A DNA stretch of 64,000 bases from DLAJ01 sp964655525 (GTDB lineage Bacteria > Bacillota > Clostridia > Lachnospirales > Lachnospiraceae): assembly GCA_964655525.1 (NCBI GenBank), contig CAZZNE010000017.1, forward strand, positions 22,281 through 86,280, read 5' to 3'. The notes beneath the pieces were generated by a model. It was not told the origin of the DNA and did no database searches. It was given only the letters and a program-made list of their open reading frames with translations. Positions 43,361 to 51,384 of the stretch are shown in pieces. Each line of letters starts with the position of its first letter. Within the stretch, counting starts at the first letter, position 1. A program made the position numbers and the translations under genes.

Positions 43361-43720
43361 CTACCCCCTCATAGAATCAATAATTGCCCGGATTTCCTCA
43401 ATTTCCTTATCCGATAGTTTCTTTCTTGATCCGAATGCAGTTAAGAATGCAGGCAAAGAACCGCCGAAGGCTTCTTCCACATACGACTCACTGTGACGTG
43501 CATAAAACTCCTCTTTGGATATCAGAGAGGTAACCGTCCCGTTCTGATTTTGAAAAAGCCCTCGTTCACACAGTCTTTTTAATACGGTAAACGAGGTCGT
43601 CTTTTTCCATTCAAATTCCTTATTCGCCAGTTTTGCCAGATCGCCCGATAAAACCGGTTCGTTATCCCAGATCATATCTGCAAATTTTGCTTCTGCAGTT
43701 CCCATTCTCAAATCGCGCAT
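43361..43720 (-). CDS. BlaI/MecI-family repressor
   Basis: 119 residues. Winged helix at the N terminus with the family pattern MGTAEAKFADMIWDNEP, KKTTSFTVLKRLCERGLF and the C-terminal dimer helices (FGGSLPAFLTAF). BlaI/MecI repressors are inactivated by proteolysis triggered by their M56 partner, which is the next gene. No beta-lactamase gene lies nearby, so the regulon is unknown. The ATG at 43720 or the one at 43705 may be the start. Confidence 0.88.
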   Translation of the reverse strand: MRDLRMGTAEAKFADMIWDNEPVLSGDLAKLANKEFEWKKTTSFTVLKRLCERGLFQNQNGTVTSLISKEEFYARHSESYVEEAFGGSLPAFLTAFGSRKKLSDKEIEEIRAIIDSMRG

Positions 43721-43749
43721 TCTGCCATGTTCTCCCGTTCTATATGCTG

Positions 43750-43790
43750 TAGTATACTATCATATTACAACATGTAGAATGGCGTGTCAA
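43750..43790 (-). promoter_or_regulatory. Promoter/operator of the BlaI-BlaR-like operon
   Basis: On the minus strand TTGACA (43790-43785), 17 bases, TAATAT (43767-43762). The perfect palindrome TAGTATACTA (43750-43759) directly follows the -10, at the expected start of transcription, and is a candidate BlaI-type operator. The -35 box overlaps the stop codon of the upstream GrpB gene. Confidence 0.7.
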
Positions 43791-44353
43791 TATCTGCCAT
43801 GATAGACTTTTCTTGCTTCCGAAGTCCACTTTTTTATAAACTCCGCCTTTGCGTCGGTGTAGGCATCCCTATTATGTTCATACATTTTCCATAGCTTTAA
43901 CTTCAAACGTTCATAATCCCTGGCTGCCTGTGTATGCTCATTCAAATAATCCCTGAAATACAATTCATCATTGTCGCCGGAATACCTCAAATGCACATGA
44001 TATACGTTTTCTGCAAATCCGTCTTCGGTATATCCGCGATTAAAGGAAACTCTGTTCGCCGATGAAGCCATGCGGATAAAGCCATTCTCTTCGATCCTCT
44101 TTGCTGCCATTTCCATATCCGAATTGGATGTTATTTCAACCAATACATCTACAATATCCTTTGCCCATATTCCATGTATCGCTGTGCTTCCAATATGGCT
44201 GATCCTTTCAACAGGACATTCAGAAAGTGCCTCCTTTAATAGGGATTCGATCTTATCATAGCTGGATTCCCACCGATCACTTGGTTCAACCAAAAATATC
44301 GGAAACAGCTCCCATAGCTCTTCCACTGACATTTCAGATAGTGCTTTTCCCAT
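43787..44353 (-). CDS. GrpB-family (UPF0157) protein
   Basis: 188 residues. The GrpB/UPF0157 nucleotidyltransferase-fold pattern is clear: VERISHIGSTAIHGIWAKDIVDVLVEI (HIGSTA and the KDIVDV acidic pair), then NVYHVHLRYSGDNDELYFRDYL and RDYERLKLKLW. Its biochemical role is not established; related proteins are often encoded as single genes. A GGAGAG site precedes the ATG. Its stop is overlapped by the promoter of the next operon. Confidence 0.9.
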   Translation of the reverse strand: MGKALSEMSVEELWELFPIFLVEPSDRWESSYDKIESLLKEALSECPVERISHIGSTAIHGIWAKDIVDVLVEITSNSDMEMAAKRIEENGFIRMASSANRVSFNRGYTEDGFAENVYHVHLRYSGDNDELYFRDYLNEHTQAARDYERLKLKLWKMYEHNRDAYTDAKAEFIKKWTSEARKVYHGRY

Positions 44354-44468
44354 GTTTTCTCTCCATCACAATCTATTTCTTTTTCAAAATTCTATTGACC
44401 CCATTATATGGGTTCGGGGAACTATTGACAAGCGGCTTTATTCTATCTGAGATACAAACCGGGGCATC

Positions 44469-44496
44469 AAAAAAAGCCCTTGAAAACCAAGGACTT
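44469..44496 (-). terminator. Terminator of the tRNA-Thr gene
   Basis: On the minus strand AGTCCTTG, loop, CAAGGGCT followed by seven T. It begins seven bases after the tRNA 3' end. Confidence 0.85.
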
Positions 44497-44502
44497 TCCC
44501 AA

Positions 44503-44575
44503 AGCTGCTGACGGGAATCGGACCCGTGACCTCCACATTACCAATGTGACGCTCTACCGACTGAGCCACAGCAGC
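44503..44575 (-). tRNA. tRNA-Thr (anticodon GGT)
   Basis: 73 bases, all four arms fold: acceptor GCTGCTG/CAGCAGC, D arm GCTC...GAGC, anticodon arm TCACA-TTGGTAA-TGTGG with anticodon GGT, T arm ACGGG-TCCGATT-CCCGT. CCA is not encoded. A promoter and a terminator flank it, so it is a single-gene unit. Confidence 0.97.
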
Positions 44576-44605
44576 TTAGTACAACTTATGTTGCCACCGA
44601 GTGCT

Positions 44606-44635
44606 ATCTTACCATAGAACAGACCGCGTTGTCAA
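44606..44635 (-). promoter_or_regulatory. Promoter of the tRNA-Thr gene
   Basis: On the minus strand TTGACA (44635-44630) and TAAGAT (44611-44606) with an 18-base spacer, about 30 bases ahead of the tRNA 5' end. Confidence 0.8.
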
Positions 44636-44663
44636 TTCCTATTTGAGCAAATGCAGCATATAT

Positions 44664-45077
44664 TTACTCCCCCGCAACGCCGTACCACACGAGGGTCAGC
44701 ACAATACTGATTGCCAAAAAAAACAATCCGACCAGCAGCGTTGCGCGCTGCGGCTTCACCTGACGCTTTTCTTCCTGATCTGTTTTATATTCATAATAGC
44801 CGCCCGGGTCTTCCCGGATCAAAACCGGGAGAATATGGTGCAGGCCTTTGCGGAACGCAAATCCGAATATATCAAAGAATCCGGTCGTGGAGATCCACAA
44901 AAGAATTCCCACCGCCACATAGAGGAGCGCTGTTATCGTAAAACCGTCGCAGACTCCCCGTATCCTATCCGCCATATTCTCACACTTAAAAACGCCCTGC
45001 CAAAACATGACAAGCACGGAAAGAATGAGTCCCGCGATAGTCTGAATCACATAACTTTTATATTTTTTCTGCTTCAT
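44664..45077 (-). CDS. DUF3899-type membrane protein
   Basis: 137 residues with three hydrophobic segments: residues 9-27, about 48-65 and 115-133. The middle part, RKGLHHILPVLIREDPGGYYEYK, with a basic linker before the last helix (KRQVKPQRATLLVGLFFL), fits DUF3899. Function unknown. It lies after the opp operon and a hairpin on the same strand and before tRNA-Thr. Confidence 0.75.
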   Translation of the reverse strand: MKQKKYKSYVIQTIAGLILSVLVMFWQGVFKCENMADRIRGVCDGFTITALLYVAVGILLWISTTGFFDIFGFAFRKGLHHILPVLIREDPGGYYEYKTDQEEKRQVKPQRATLLVGLFFLAISIVLTLVWYGVAGE

Positions 45078-45101
45078 GCCCTATTCCTGCCATCATCGAA
45101 A

Positions 45102-45140
45102 CAATCCCTGAAGAATCGCATTGTGATTCTTCGGGGATTG
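45102..45140 (-). terminator. Hairpin after oppF
   Basis: CAATCCCTGAAGAATC (45102-45117) pairs with GATTCTTCGGGGATTG (45125-45140), a 16-base stem with one mismatch and a 7-base loop. It lies between the oppF stop and the DUF3899 gene; no long T run follows. Confidence 0.65.
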
Positions 45141-45184
45141 ATTTAGATATTCTTAGGCTGTGTATTTGACGCCTTAGAACTTTT

Positions 45185-46429
45185 TTATTCCTTCACCTGC
45201 TCCTGATACCGCTTAAACTCCTCCTCGTTGCAATGAACAAAATGCCCCGGCGATACTTCGCGGAAAGAAGGTTTATCCGTGGTATAATCATGCTCTTTTA
45301 ACGGCTCATAGGTGATTCGTTTTCTCTGCTTCTCATAGTCGGGATCCGGCATCGGAATCGCTGAAAGCAGGGAACGCGTGTAGGGATGGAGCGGATGCGC
45401 AAACAATTCTTCCGACGTTGCCAGCTCCACCATTTTACCAAAGTACATTACGCCGATACGGTCTGAAAAATACTTGACAACAGACAGGTCATGCGCAATA
45501 AACAGTACGGTTAAGCCCATCTGATGGCGCAGATCGTCCAACAGATTGATGACCTGTGCCTGAATGGACACGTCAAGCGCGCTGACCGGCTCATCGGCAA
45601 TGATCATTTCAGGATTCATGATGACCGCCCTCGCAACGCCGATACGCTGTCTCTGACCTCCCGAAAACTCATGCGGATAACGCCCCGCATGGTCCCGGAC
45701 CAGACCGACAAGCTCCAAAACCTGATATACTTTTTCATTGATCTTTTTCTTATCCGTCTCGCCGCGGATGACCAGCCCCTCCGCGATGATCTGCCCAACC
45801 GTCATACGCGGATCAAGAGACGCGATCGGATCCTGAAAGATCATTTGAATCTTGGTGATGAATTTCTGCTTTTTCGCAATCTTTTTCTCGTAAGCAAACT
45901 CCTTTTCCAGACGCGCCTTTTCCTCTCCGGACGCCTCTGCGATCAGCTTCTTGTATTTTTCCTCTACCTCAAGAAGCGCCTCGTCCGCATAAATCTTATT
46001 GCAGTTTTTGTGTTCATAGCGCGCGGATTTGAGGAGTTCCCTCTGCTCAGCGATATACTTGTCAAGCTGCTTTTTCTTTTCTTCGATCTGCGCAGCGCCT
46101 GTGGAACCCTGCTTCTTTAATTCCGCGGACTCCTTCTGAAAACGCTTTTTGGCAGCCTTAATGTTATCCCGATAGGACTGTGTGCCTGCCGCAATCCGTT
46201 TCCCCTTGAAATAAATATTACCTGATGTAATATCGTATAGTCTGATGATGGAACGGCCGGTCGTTGTCTTACCGCAGCCGGACTCGCCCACGAGTCCGAA
46301 TACTTCGCCGCGCTTTACCTCAAAGCTGACGTCGTCCACTGCTTTATTTGATCCGAAATACTGACAAAGGTGCTCGACTCGCAGCAATGTCTCATCCTGT
46401 CCGTTCTGTTTCATGGCTTCATTCGACAT
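45185..46429 (-). CDS. oppF: Oligopeptide ABC transporter ATPase OppF with extra helical insert
   Basis: About 414 residues from the ATG at 46429, which has AAAGGAGG eight bases upstream; a GTG at 46438 is too close to that site. Walker A GESGCGKTT lies near 48-56, Q-loop MIFQDPIASLDP near 196, signature FSGGQRQR near 255, Walker B IIADEPVSALD. Typical OppF is about 320 residues: here a charged, coiled-coil-rich block of about 110 residues is inserted between Walker A and the Q-loop. It powers oligopeptide import with OppD. It overlaps the oppD stop by 11 bases. Confidence 0.93.
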   Translation of the reverse strand: MSNEAMKQNGQDETLLRVEHLCQYFGSNKAVDDVSFEVKRGEVFGLVGESGCGKTTTGRSIIRLYDITSGNIYFKGKRIAAGTQSYRDNIKAAKKRFQKESAELKKQGSTGAAQIEEKKKQLDKYIAEQRELLKSARYEHKNCNKIYADEALLEVEEKYKKLIAEASGEEKARLEKEFAYEKKIAKKQKFITKIQMIFQDPIASLDPRMTVGQIIAEGLVIRGETDKKKINEKVYQVLELVGLVRDHAGRYPHEFSGGQRQRIGVARAVIMNPEMIIADEPVSALDVSIQAQVINLLDDLRHQMGLTVLFIAHDLSVVKYFSDRIGVMYFGKMVELATSEELFAHPLHPYTRSLLSAIPMPDPDYEKQRKRITYEPLKEHDYTTDKPSFREVSPGHFVHCNEEEFKRYQEQVKE

Positions 46430-48587
46430 TGCCGGCACCTCCTTTCGCTCTCATCCTTGCAATTCTTTCCGTGATTATCTTCGGCATCTCCACTTCCGGT
46501 GCATTCGGATGGAGCAGCCATGTAGCCGCTTTATGGGTCTCGCTGATATCGAACATCGGCGGCTGCATTTCAAAATCAATCTTCAACGCATATTTGTTTC
46601 TGTCCGCAAACGCATCTCCTACCGGCGGATAGATCATATTGGGCGGGGTGCCGGGAATCGCCTCTAAGCGTTCATTCGTCTCCACATCCGGCATGGCAGC
46701 AAGCAGCGCCCATGTGTAAGGATGCGCCGGTGAATAGAATACATCGCGGCTCGTTCCCATCTCCACGATCTTGCCTGCATACATAACGGCAATCCGATCC
46801 GCCATATTTGCCACAACACCCAGATCATGGGTGATAAAGATGATGGAAAGGTTTCTGTCTGCCTTGATCTTATTGATCAACTCCAAAATCTGCGCCTGAA
46901 TCGTTACGTCAAGCGCCGTCGTCGGCTCGTCGCAGATCAGAATATCCGGATCCGCGGCAAGTGCGATCGCAATTACGATACGCTGCCTCATACCGCCCGA
47001 AAACTCAAACGGATACTGATGGTAACGCTTTCTCGGCTCGGAGATACCAACCTCCTCCATCAGCTTTAGGGCACGGTATTTCGCCATCTGCTTCGTGACC
47101 TTATTTACCACGCCGGAAGCGTTCTCCTTAAAGAACACGATGAGCCGATCCGCATCCGCCTCAAAGTCTCTTTCCTTCTCGCTCTCAAGAACCTCCTGAT
47201 AATGCTTCTCCAAACGCTCGATCAGCTTTGCAATGTCCTCTTTCGCGAGTTCAAGATCAACCGCTTCCTCAGGCGGCAATTTCCATGAGGGCGCTTTTCC
47301 TCTTGCTACGATGCGGTCATATTTCTTTTTCTGCTTCGCATACACCTTCGCCGCTTTCTTATTTTTGCCGATGCCCTCAAAATAAATGCGCATCGCCGCC
47401 TTTATGCTCGATCCGAATGTATATGCAACGCTGTCTTTTATGATACTCAATCTGTCAATGGACTTTTCGACGCTCTTTACCATCTCGGCGGCTGCCGCCT
47501 GACATGCTGCCTTATCCAACTGTTCCGCTTCAAAGACTTTCTTCTTTTCCGCGATCAGGTCAAGCGCTTTCTGCTTATCCTCATCGCTGCGGTCCGCGCT
47601 GTATTTGAGCGCTTCTTTGGCATAATCCATAAATTCCCGCATAAAATGTTCATCCGCATATTGATGCAGGAATGCATTCAGCTTCGGGACATCCGTATCG
47701 GGCATCGGCTGTGTGCCGAACACCTGATAATAACCCATGCAGAAGAAATCCGGTTCTTGCTTTTTTAATACTTCCGCCAAAAGCTCTCTCATGGACTTAA
47801 GCGCCTTTGTCGTTCCCTGATAGTTCTTGCTCTTAATCTCTGAGCCGGACGCTTTCTTCAGATCTTCAATCAGTGCGACAAGCTTGGCATAGCATTCCTT
47901 GTCCGCCACATATTCGTTATCCGTCTGCTTCACAAGACGAATAATCTCATTGATCGAATATTTCTGATCCTCAAAGGCATTTTTCTCGATGTGGAACAAT
48001 ACGTCCTCGATCGCATCCTGCGCCTCTGTCGCAGCCTCCTGCGCCCGCTTATAGTTCTGCTCTAACTCAATATGCTTAAACTCGAATTTATCAAAGTCCT
48101 TGCACATTTTTTTCAGTTTTTCCGCCTTTGCGGAATCGCCGGAAGCACAGGCCTTCACCATCGTATCGGAAAGCAGGGAAAGCATCGAATTAAACGCCGC
48201 GCGGCTTGCCCGCTGTCTTGCCTTACCCTTTAAGAGCATTGCCTCCGTCAGCTGTTTTCCGATCCGCATGATCGGATTTAAGCTGGATAGCGGATCCTGA
48301 AAAATCATCGCGATCTTATCACCGCGGATCCTGTAAAAATCATCCTCTTTGATCTTCAATAAATCCATCCCGTCATAGACGATGGAACCGCCCTCAATAA
48401 TGGAATTTCCCGCCAGAATGCCTAAGATTGCCTTGCTGGTAACGGACTTTCCCGAACCGGACTCGCCCACGATGGCAAGCGTCTCGCCCTTATAAAGATC
48501 AAAACTGATATTTCTCACCGCCTGTACCCTGCCCGAAGGAGTACGGAACGAAATCACCAAATGATTGACAGATAATTTTTTTTCCAT
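46419..48587 (-). CDS. oppD: Oligopeptide ABC transporter ATPase OppD with very large insert
   Basis: 722 residues, about twice the usual OppD length (near 340). Walker A GESGSGKS at 41-48, Q-loop FQDPLSSLNP near 96, then a helical, Lys/Glu-rich insert of about 380 residues (roughly 121-503), then the signature FSGGMRQR (528-535), Walker B ICDEPTTALD and the H-loop ITHDLG. The oligopeptide-transporter C-terminal region (HPYTWALLAAMP, IPGTPPNMIYPPVGDAFADR) is intact. The frame is open throughout and the motifs are in order, so it is not a misassembly by itself. GGAGG precedes the ATG, which follows oppC by two bases. Confidence 0.93.
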   Translation of the reverse strand: MEKKLSVNHLVISFRTPSGRVQAVRNISFDLYKGETLAIVGESGSGKSVTSKAILGILAGNSIIEGGSIVYDGMDLLKIKEDDFYRIRGDKIAMIFQDPLSSLNPIMRIGKQLTEAMLLKGKARQRASRAAFNSMLSLLSDTMVKACASGDSAKAEKLKKMCKDFDKFEFKHIELEQNYKRAQEAATEAQDAIEDVLFHIEKNAFEDQKYSINEIIRLVKQTDNEYVADKECYAKLVALIEDLKKASGSEIKSKNYQGTTKALKSMRELLAEVLKKQEPDFFCMGYYQVFGTQPMPDTDVPKLNAFLHQYADEHFMREFMDYAKEALKYSADRSDEDKQKALDLIAEKKKVFEAEQLDKAACQAAAAEMVKSVEKSIDRLSIIKDSVAYTFGSSIKAAMRIYFEGIGKNKKAAKVYAKQKKKYDRIVARGKAPSWKLPPEEAVDLELAKEDIAKLIERLEKHYQEVLESEKERDFEADADRLIVFFKENASGVVNKVTKQMAKYRALKLMEEVGISEPRKRYHQYPFEFSGGMRQRIVIAIALAADPDILICDEPTTALDVTIQAQILELINKIKADRNLSIIFITHDLGVVANMADRIAVMYAGKIVEMGTSRDVFYSPAHPYTWALLAAMPDVETNERLEAIPGTPPNMIYPPVGDAFADRNKYALKIDFEMQPPMFDISETHKAATWLLHPNAPEVEMPKIITERIARMRAKGGAGNVE

Positions 48588-48589
48588 GA

Positions 48590-50137
48590 TCAGTCCTCCG
48601 ATCCCCGTAAGGACGGGTTGAATGCATCTCTTAATCCGTTGCCGAACAGGTTAAACGAGATCATCAGCAAGGAAAGGAACAGCGCCGGAAACAGAAGAAT
48701 ATGCGGGAAACTCGAAACCATGGCACGCCCCGCCGACAACATACTTCCGATGGAGCTCCTTGTCGAGGAGTCGAGATTCACGATTCCCAAATAGGTCATG
48801 GTCGCCTCCGAATTAATAACACCCGGTATCATCAGCACCGCGCTTGTGATCAGCGTTCCTAACGCATTCGGGAAAATATGCCGGAACATCAGTCGGAAAT
48901 CCCCTGCACCCAAAGTTCTCGCCGAAAGAATGTATTCCTGATTCTTATAACGATAAAACTGCATACGCGTGCTGGACGCCATGCCGATCCATCCCGTGAG
49001 TACGAACGCAAATAACAGAGACAAAACCGGACCCACTTTGTTTACCAGATGCAGTTTGAACAGCGTGACAACCACAACGAACGGCACCTCAACCAAGATA
49101 TCGCTGATACGCTCCATCGTAATGTCTATGGCACCGCCGTAATATCCCTCGATCGCACCGTAGAACGCGCCGATGGTCATGTTGATCGCCGAGATGCAAA
49201 GCGCAAATACTAACGAGAACCTTGCACCTGACGCCAGTCTCGTGAAAATATCCTGCCCGTAGGCATTCGTTCCGAATACAAAGCTTGGTTCAAACCCATA
49301 GCGGAACTGGAAATAAGTATACGTAAACACGCGCACACGGTAGGAAGTCGCCGTTGACGTACCTGCGACAGTCGCATATTTATAGGAACCGTCATCCCCT
49401 TCAATCCGGCGGCTGTGATAATCGCCATCGTTTCCGGTCGTCTTATAAAGCGGCTGATAATCGCCGTTTTTGTCAAGAATCGGCACACTCTTCGCCGTAC
49501 ACTGATACCAAAGGTTTGCATCCGACCGCTGAGACTCTATCTTAAATTTCTTTGTATCGACTGCCGGATAGATAACCTGTATATCATGCTCTAACTGCCA
49601 GTCCTGAATCGCCTCATACTCGTCAGGCGTCAGTGTCAGATAGATCATTCCGTTTTTCACATAGGAATCGAGGCGCACATCATAGTAAAGCGCATTGCTT
49701 ACCGATCCCTGTTTCTCATAGCCTGCGCGGTATACCTCCACGATCGGATTCATCCCTGTTTCCACGCCGATCGCATTGCGCGCAAGATAATCCGCCTCGC
49801 TCAATGTTGCATTACTGCAGCCGTCCCAGCCTGCCCAGGCAAACAGATCCCACTTCGGCAGAAGCCTTGAGTACTGTAAATAGGTCGTATCCGTCATTGC
49901 TCGCGTATAGTTGTTTGCACCGAACACGGGGACAAGCAGGGCATATAACACTAAGAAAAAGATGATGACCGCCGCAATGACCGAGCTTTTATTGCGCGTA
50001 AACCGTATCATGGCATCCTTGAAATAGCCCACGGGCTTTGTATCAAGCTTCTTGTCATGAATATCACCCTCACGTTGATAAAATTCAAATTTTTCTTTTG
50101 GTATGTTCGCATAATCCATTTCTTTTTTCATATTCAA
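48590..50137 (-). CDS. oppC: Oligopeptide ABC transporter permease OppC with large extracytoplasmic insert
   Basis: 515 residues against about 300 for normal OppC. The first membrane helix (52-71) is followed by roughly 210 extra residues outside the membrane (about 72-285), rich in Tyr/Asp, before the usual permease core FGTNAYGQDIFTRLASGARFSL. The EAA loop is EYILSARTLGAGDFRLMFRH. Start: TTG at 50137 has GGAAAGG eight bases upstream; the ATG at 50131 is the alternative. Pairs with OppB in the membrane. Confidence 0.92.
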   Translation of the reverse strand: MNMKKEMDYANIPKEKFEFYQREGDIHDKKLDTKPVGYFKDAMIRFTRNKSSVIAAVIIFFLVLYALLVPVFGANNYTRAMTDTTYLQYSRLLPKWDLFAWAGWDGCSNATLSEADYLARNAIGVETGMNPIVEVYRAGYEKQGSVSNALYYDVRLDSYVKNGMIYLTLTPDEYEAIQDWQLEHDIQVIYPAVDTKKFKIESQRSDANLWYQCTAKSVPILDKNGDYQPLYKTTGNDGDYHSRRIEGDDGSYKYATVAGTSTATSYRVRVFTYTYFQFRYGFEPSFVFGTNAYGQDIFTRLASGARFSLVFALCISAINMTIGAFYGAIEGYYGGAIDITMERISDILVEVPFVVVVTLFKLHLVNKVGPVLSLLFAFVLTGWIGMASSTRMQFYRYKNQEYILSARTLGAGDFRLMFRHIFPNALGTLITSAVLMIPGVINSEATMTYLGIVNLDSSTRSSIGSMLSAGRAMVSSFPHILLFPALFLSLLMISFNLFGNGLRDAFNPSLRGSED

Positions 50138-50171
50138 TGCCCATGCCTTTCCGACTTGTTCGCCTTTTCTT

Positions 50172-51140
50172 TTAACGCTGTCCCATCTTGATACGCGGGT
50201 CGATCAGACCATAGCTGATGTCAACCACAATTCCCGCTGCCAACCCGATCAATGTGTAAAATGCGGTCAATAGCATAAAGAAGTTATAGTCGAGCGCCGT
50301 GATGGAATTTAAGAACAATTGTCCGACTCCCGGAACACCAAAAATCTGCTCAATGATCAGCGATCCGCCCAAAATACCGACAAACTCACCGAGTATCATC
50401 GGGAATACCGGAACCATGGAATTGCGCAGTGCATGGCGCAGCGTCGCCTGGGAACGTTTTAAGCCCTTTGTACGGGCAAGCAGCATAAAGTCGCTCGTCA
50501 GCACCTCGGAGAGCTCCGCCCTCGAATAGCGCGCCAGTCCTGCGATGGTACCGAAACCTAAGCTTACGACCGCCGGTATGACAGAAACAAACATCGGCCA
50601 TGAAAACCAATCTGTTCCCGACTTCATCTGTAACGGAAACCACTGAAGCCTAAAGCAGAAAACGTACTGAACCAAAAATGCATACACATAGGAAGGTACT
50701 GAGATAAACACCATGACCAACGTAGAAATCACGTAATCCTGCCATTTATTTTTTTTCAGAGCGGCATAAATACCGAGCGCCAGACCGAGCGGTACGCTGA
50801 AAAGCATGGAATAAACATTGACCAACAGCGTCGCGGGAAGCTTGGAGATAAACACCGTCCATACTTCCTGATTTCGGTAAAGCGTCTCGCTGATGCCCCA
50901 ATCGCCGCCCAAAATACTTCTTTTAAGGAATATCCAAAACTGCACAAGAATCGGCTTATTATAGCCGAGCGCCTCGCGTCTTGCGAGAATCAGATTCTTG
51001 TCCTTGCCAAATGCATCCGCATCCGTGACCGGCAGAAGCTTGACAAGCACGAAACACATGACGAGAATTGCAAAAAGTACAAAGAACATTAATGCGATAC
51101 GCTTTAGTATGTACCAAAAAATACTGTTTTTCTTAAACAT
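50172..51140 (-). CDS. oppB: Oligopeptide ABC transporter permease OppB
   Basis: 322 residues, six membrane helices and a large loop after the first. Family motifs are GYNKPILVQFWIFLK, GDWGISE, and the EAA loop DFMLLARTKGLKRSQATLRHALRNSM. Normal length, in contrast to the oversized partners OppC, OppD and OppF. It is separated from oppA by 244 bases rich in hairpins and from oppC by 34 bases. Confidence 0.95.
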   Translation of the reverse strand: MFKKNSIFWYILKRIALMFFVLFAILVMCFVLVKLLPVTDADAFGKDKNLILARREALGYNKPILVQFWIFLKRSILGGDWGISETLYRNQEVWTVFISKLPATLLVNVYSMLFSVPLGLALGIYAALKKNKWQDYVISTLVMVFISVPSYVYAFLVQYVFCFRLQWFPLQMKSGTDWFSWPMFVSVIPAVVSLGFGTIAGLARYSRAELSEVLTSDFMLLARTKGLKRSQATLRHALRNSMVPVFPMILGEFVGILGGSLIIEQIFGVPGVGQLFLNSITALDYNFFMLLTAFYTLIGLAAGIVVDISYGLIDPRIKMGQR

Positions 51141-51238
51141 CGCTTTCCTCCACTCCTCTGTTTGTATTCAGACAACGTCGCTGAAAGATTTCGCTTTTTC
51201 AGCAATCTTGTCCAAACGCAACCTGCTTCCATACATAA

Positions 51239-51382
51239 CCAAAGGTAGGAAGGGCAGCATGCCGCCCTTCCGTACACTATAAACCTTTGGAAACTTTTCT
51301 TGCCTATCGGCTCCTCCTCAACCTCGGAAAAATCGCACAGCGATTTTTTCAAAAGAATGAAAATGCAAGCATTTTCATTCTT
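51239..51382 (-). terminator. Array of hairpins between oppA and oppB
   Basis: Three strong structures: AAGAATGAAAATGC/GCATTTTCATTCTT (51353-51382), GGAAAAATCGC/GCGATTTTTTC (51327-51351), and a nested stem CCAAAGGT/ACCTTTGG (51239-51290) enclosing GGAAGGGC/GCCCTTCC (51248-51271). The first two resemble terminators. They probably give much more oppA than oppBCDF transcript. Confidence 0.75.
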
Positions 51383-51384
51383 TT

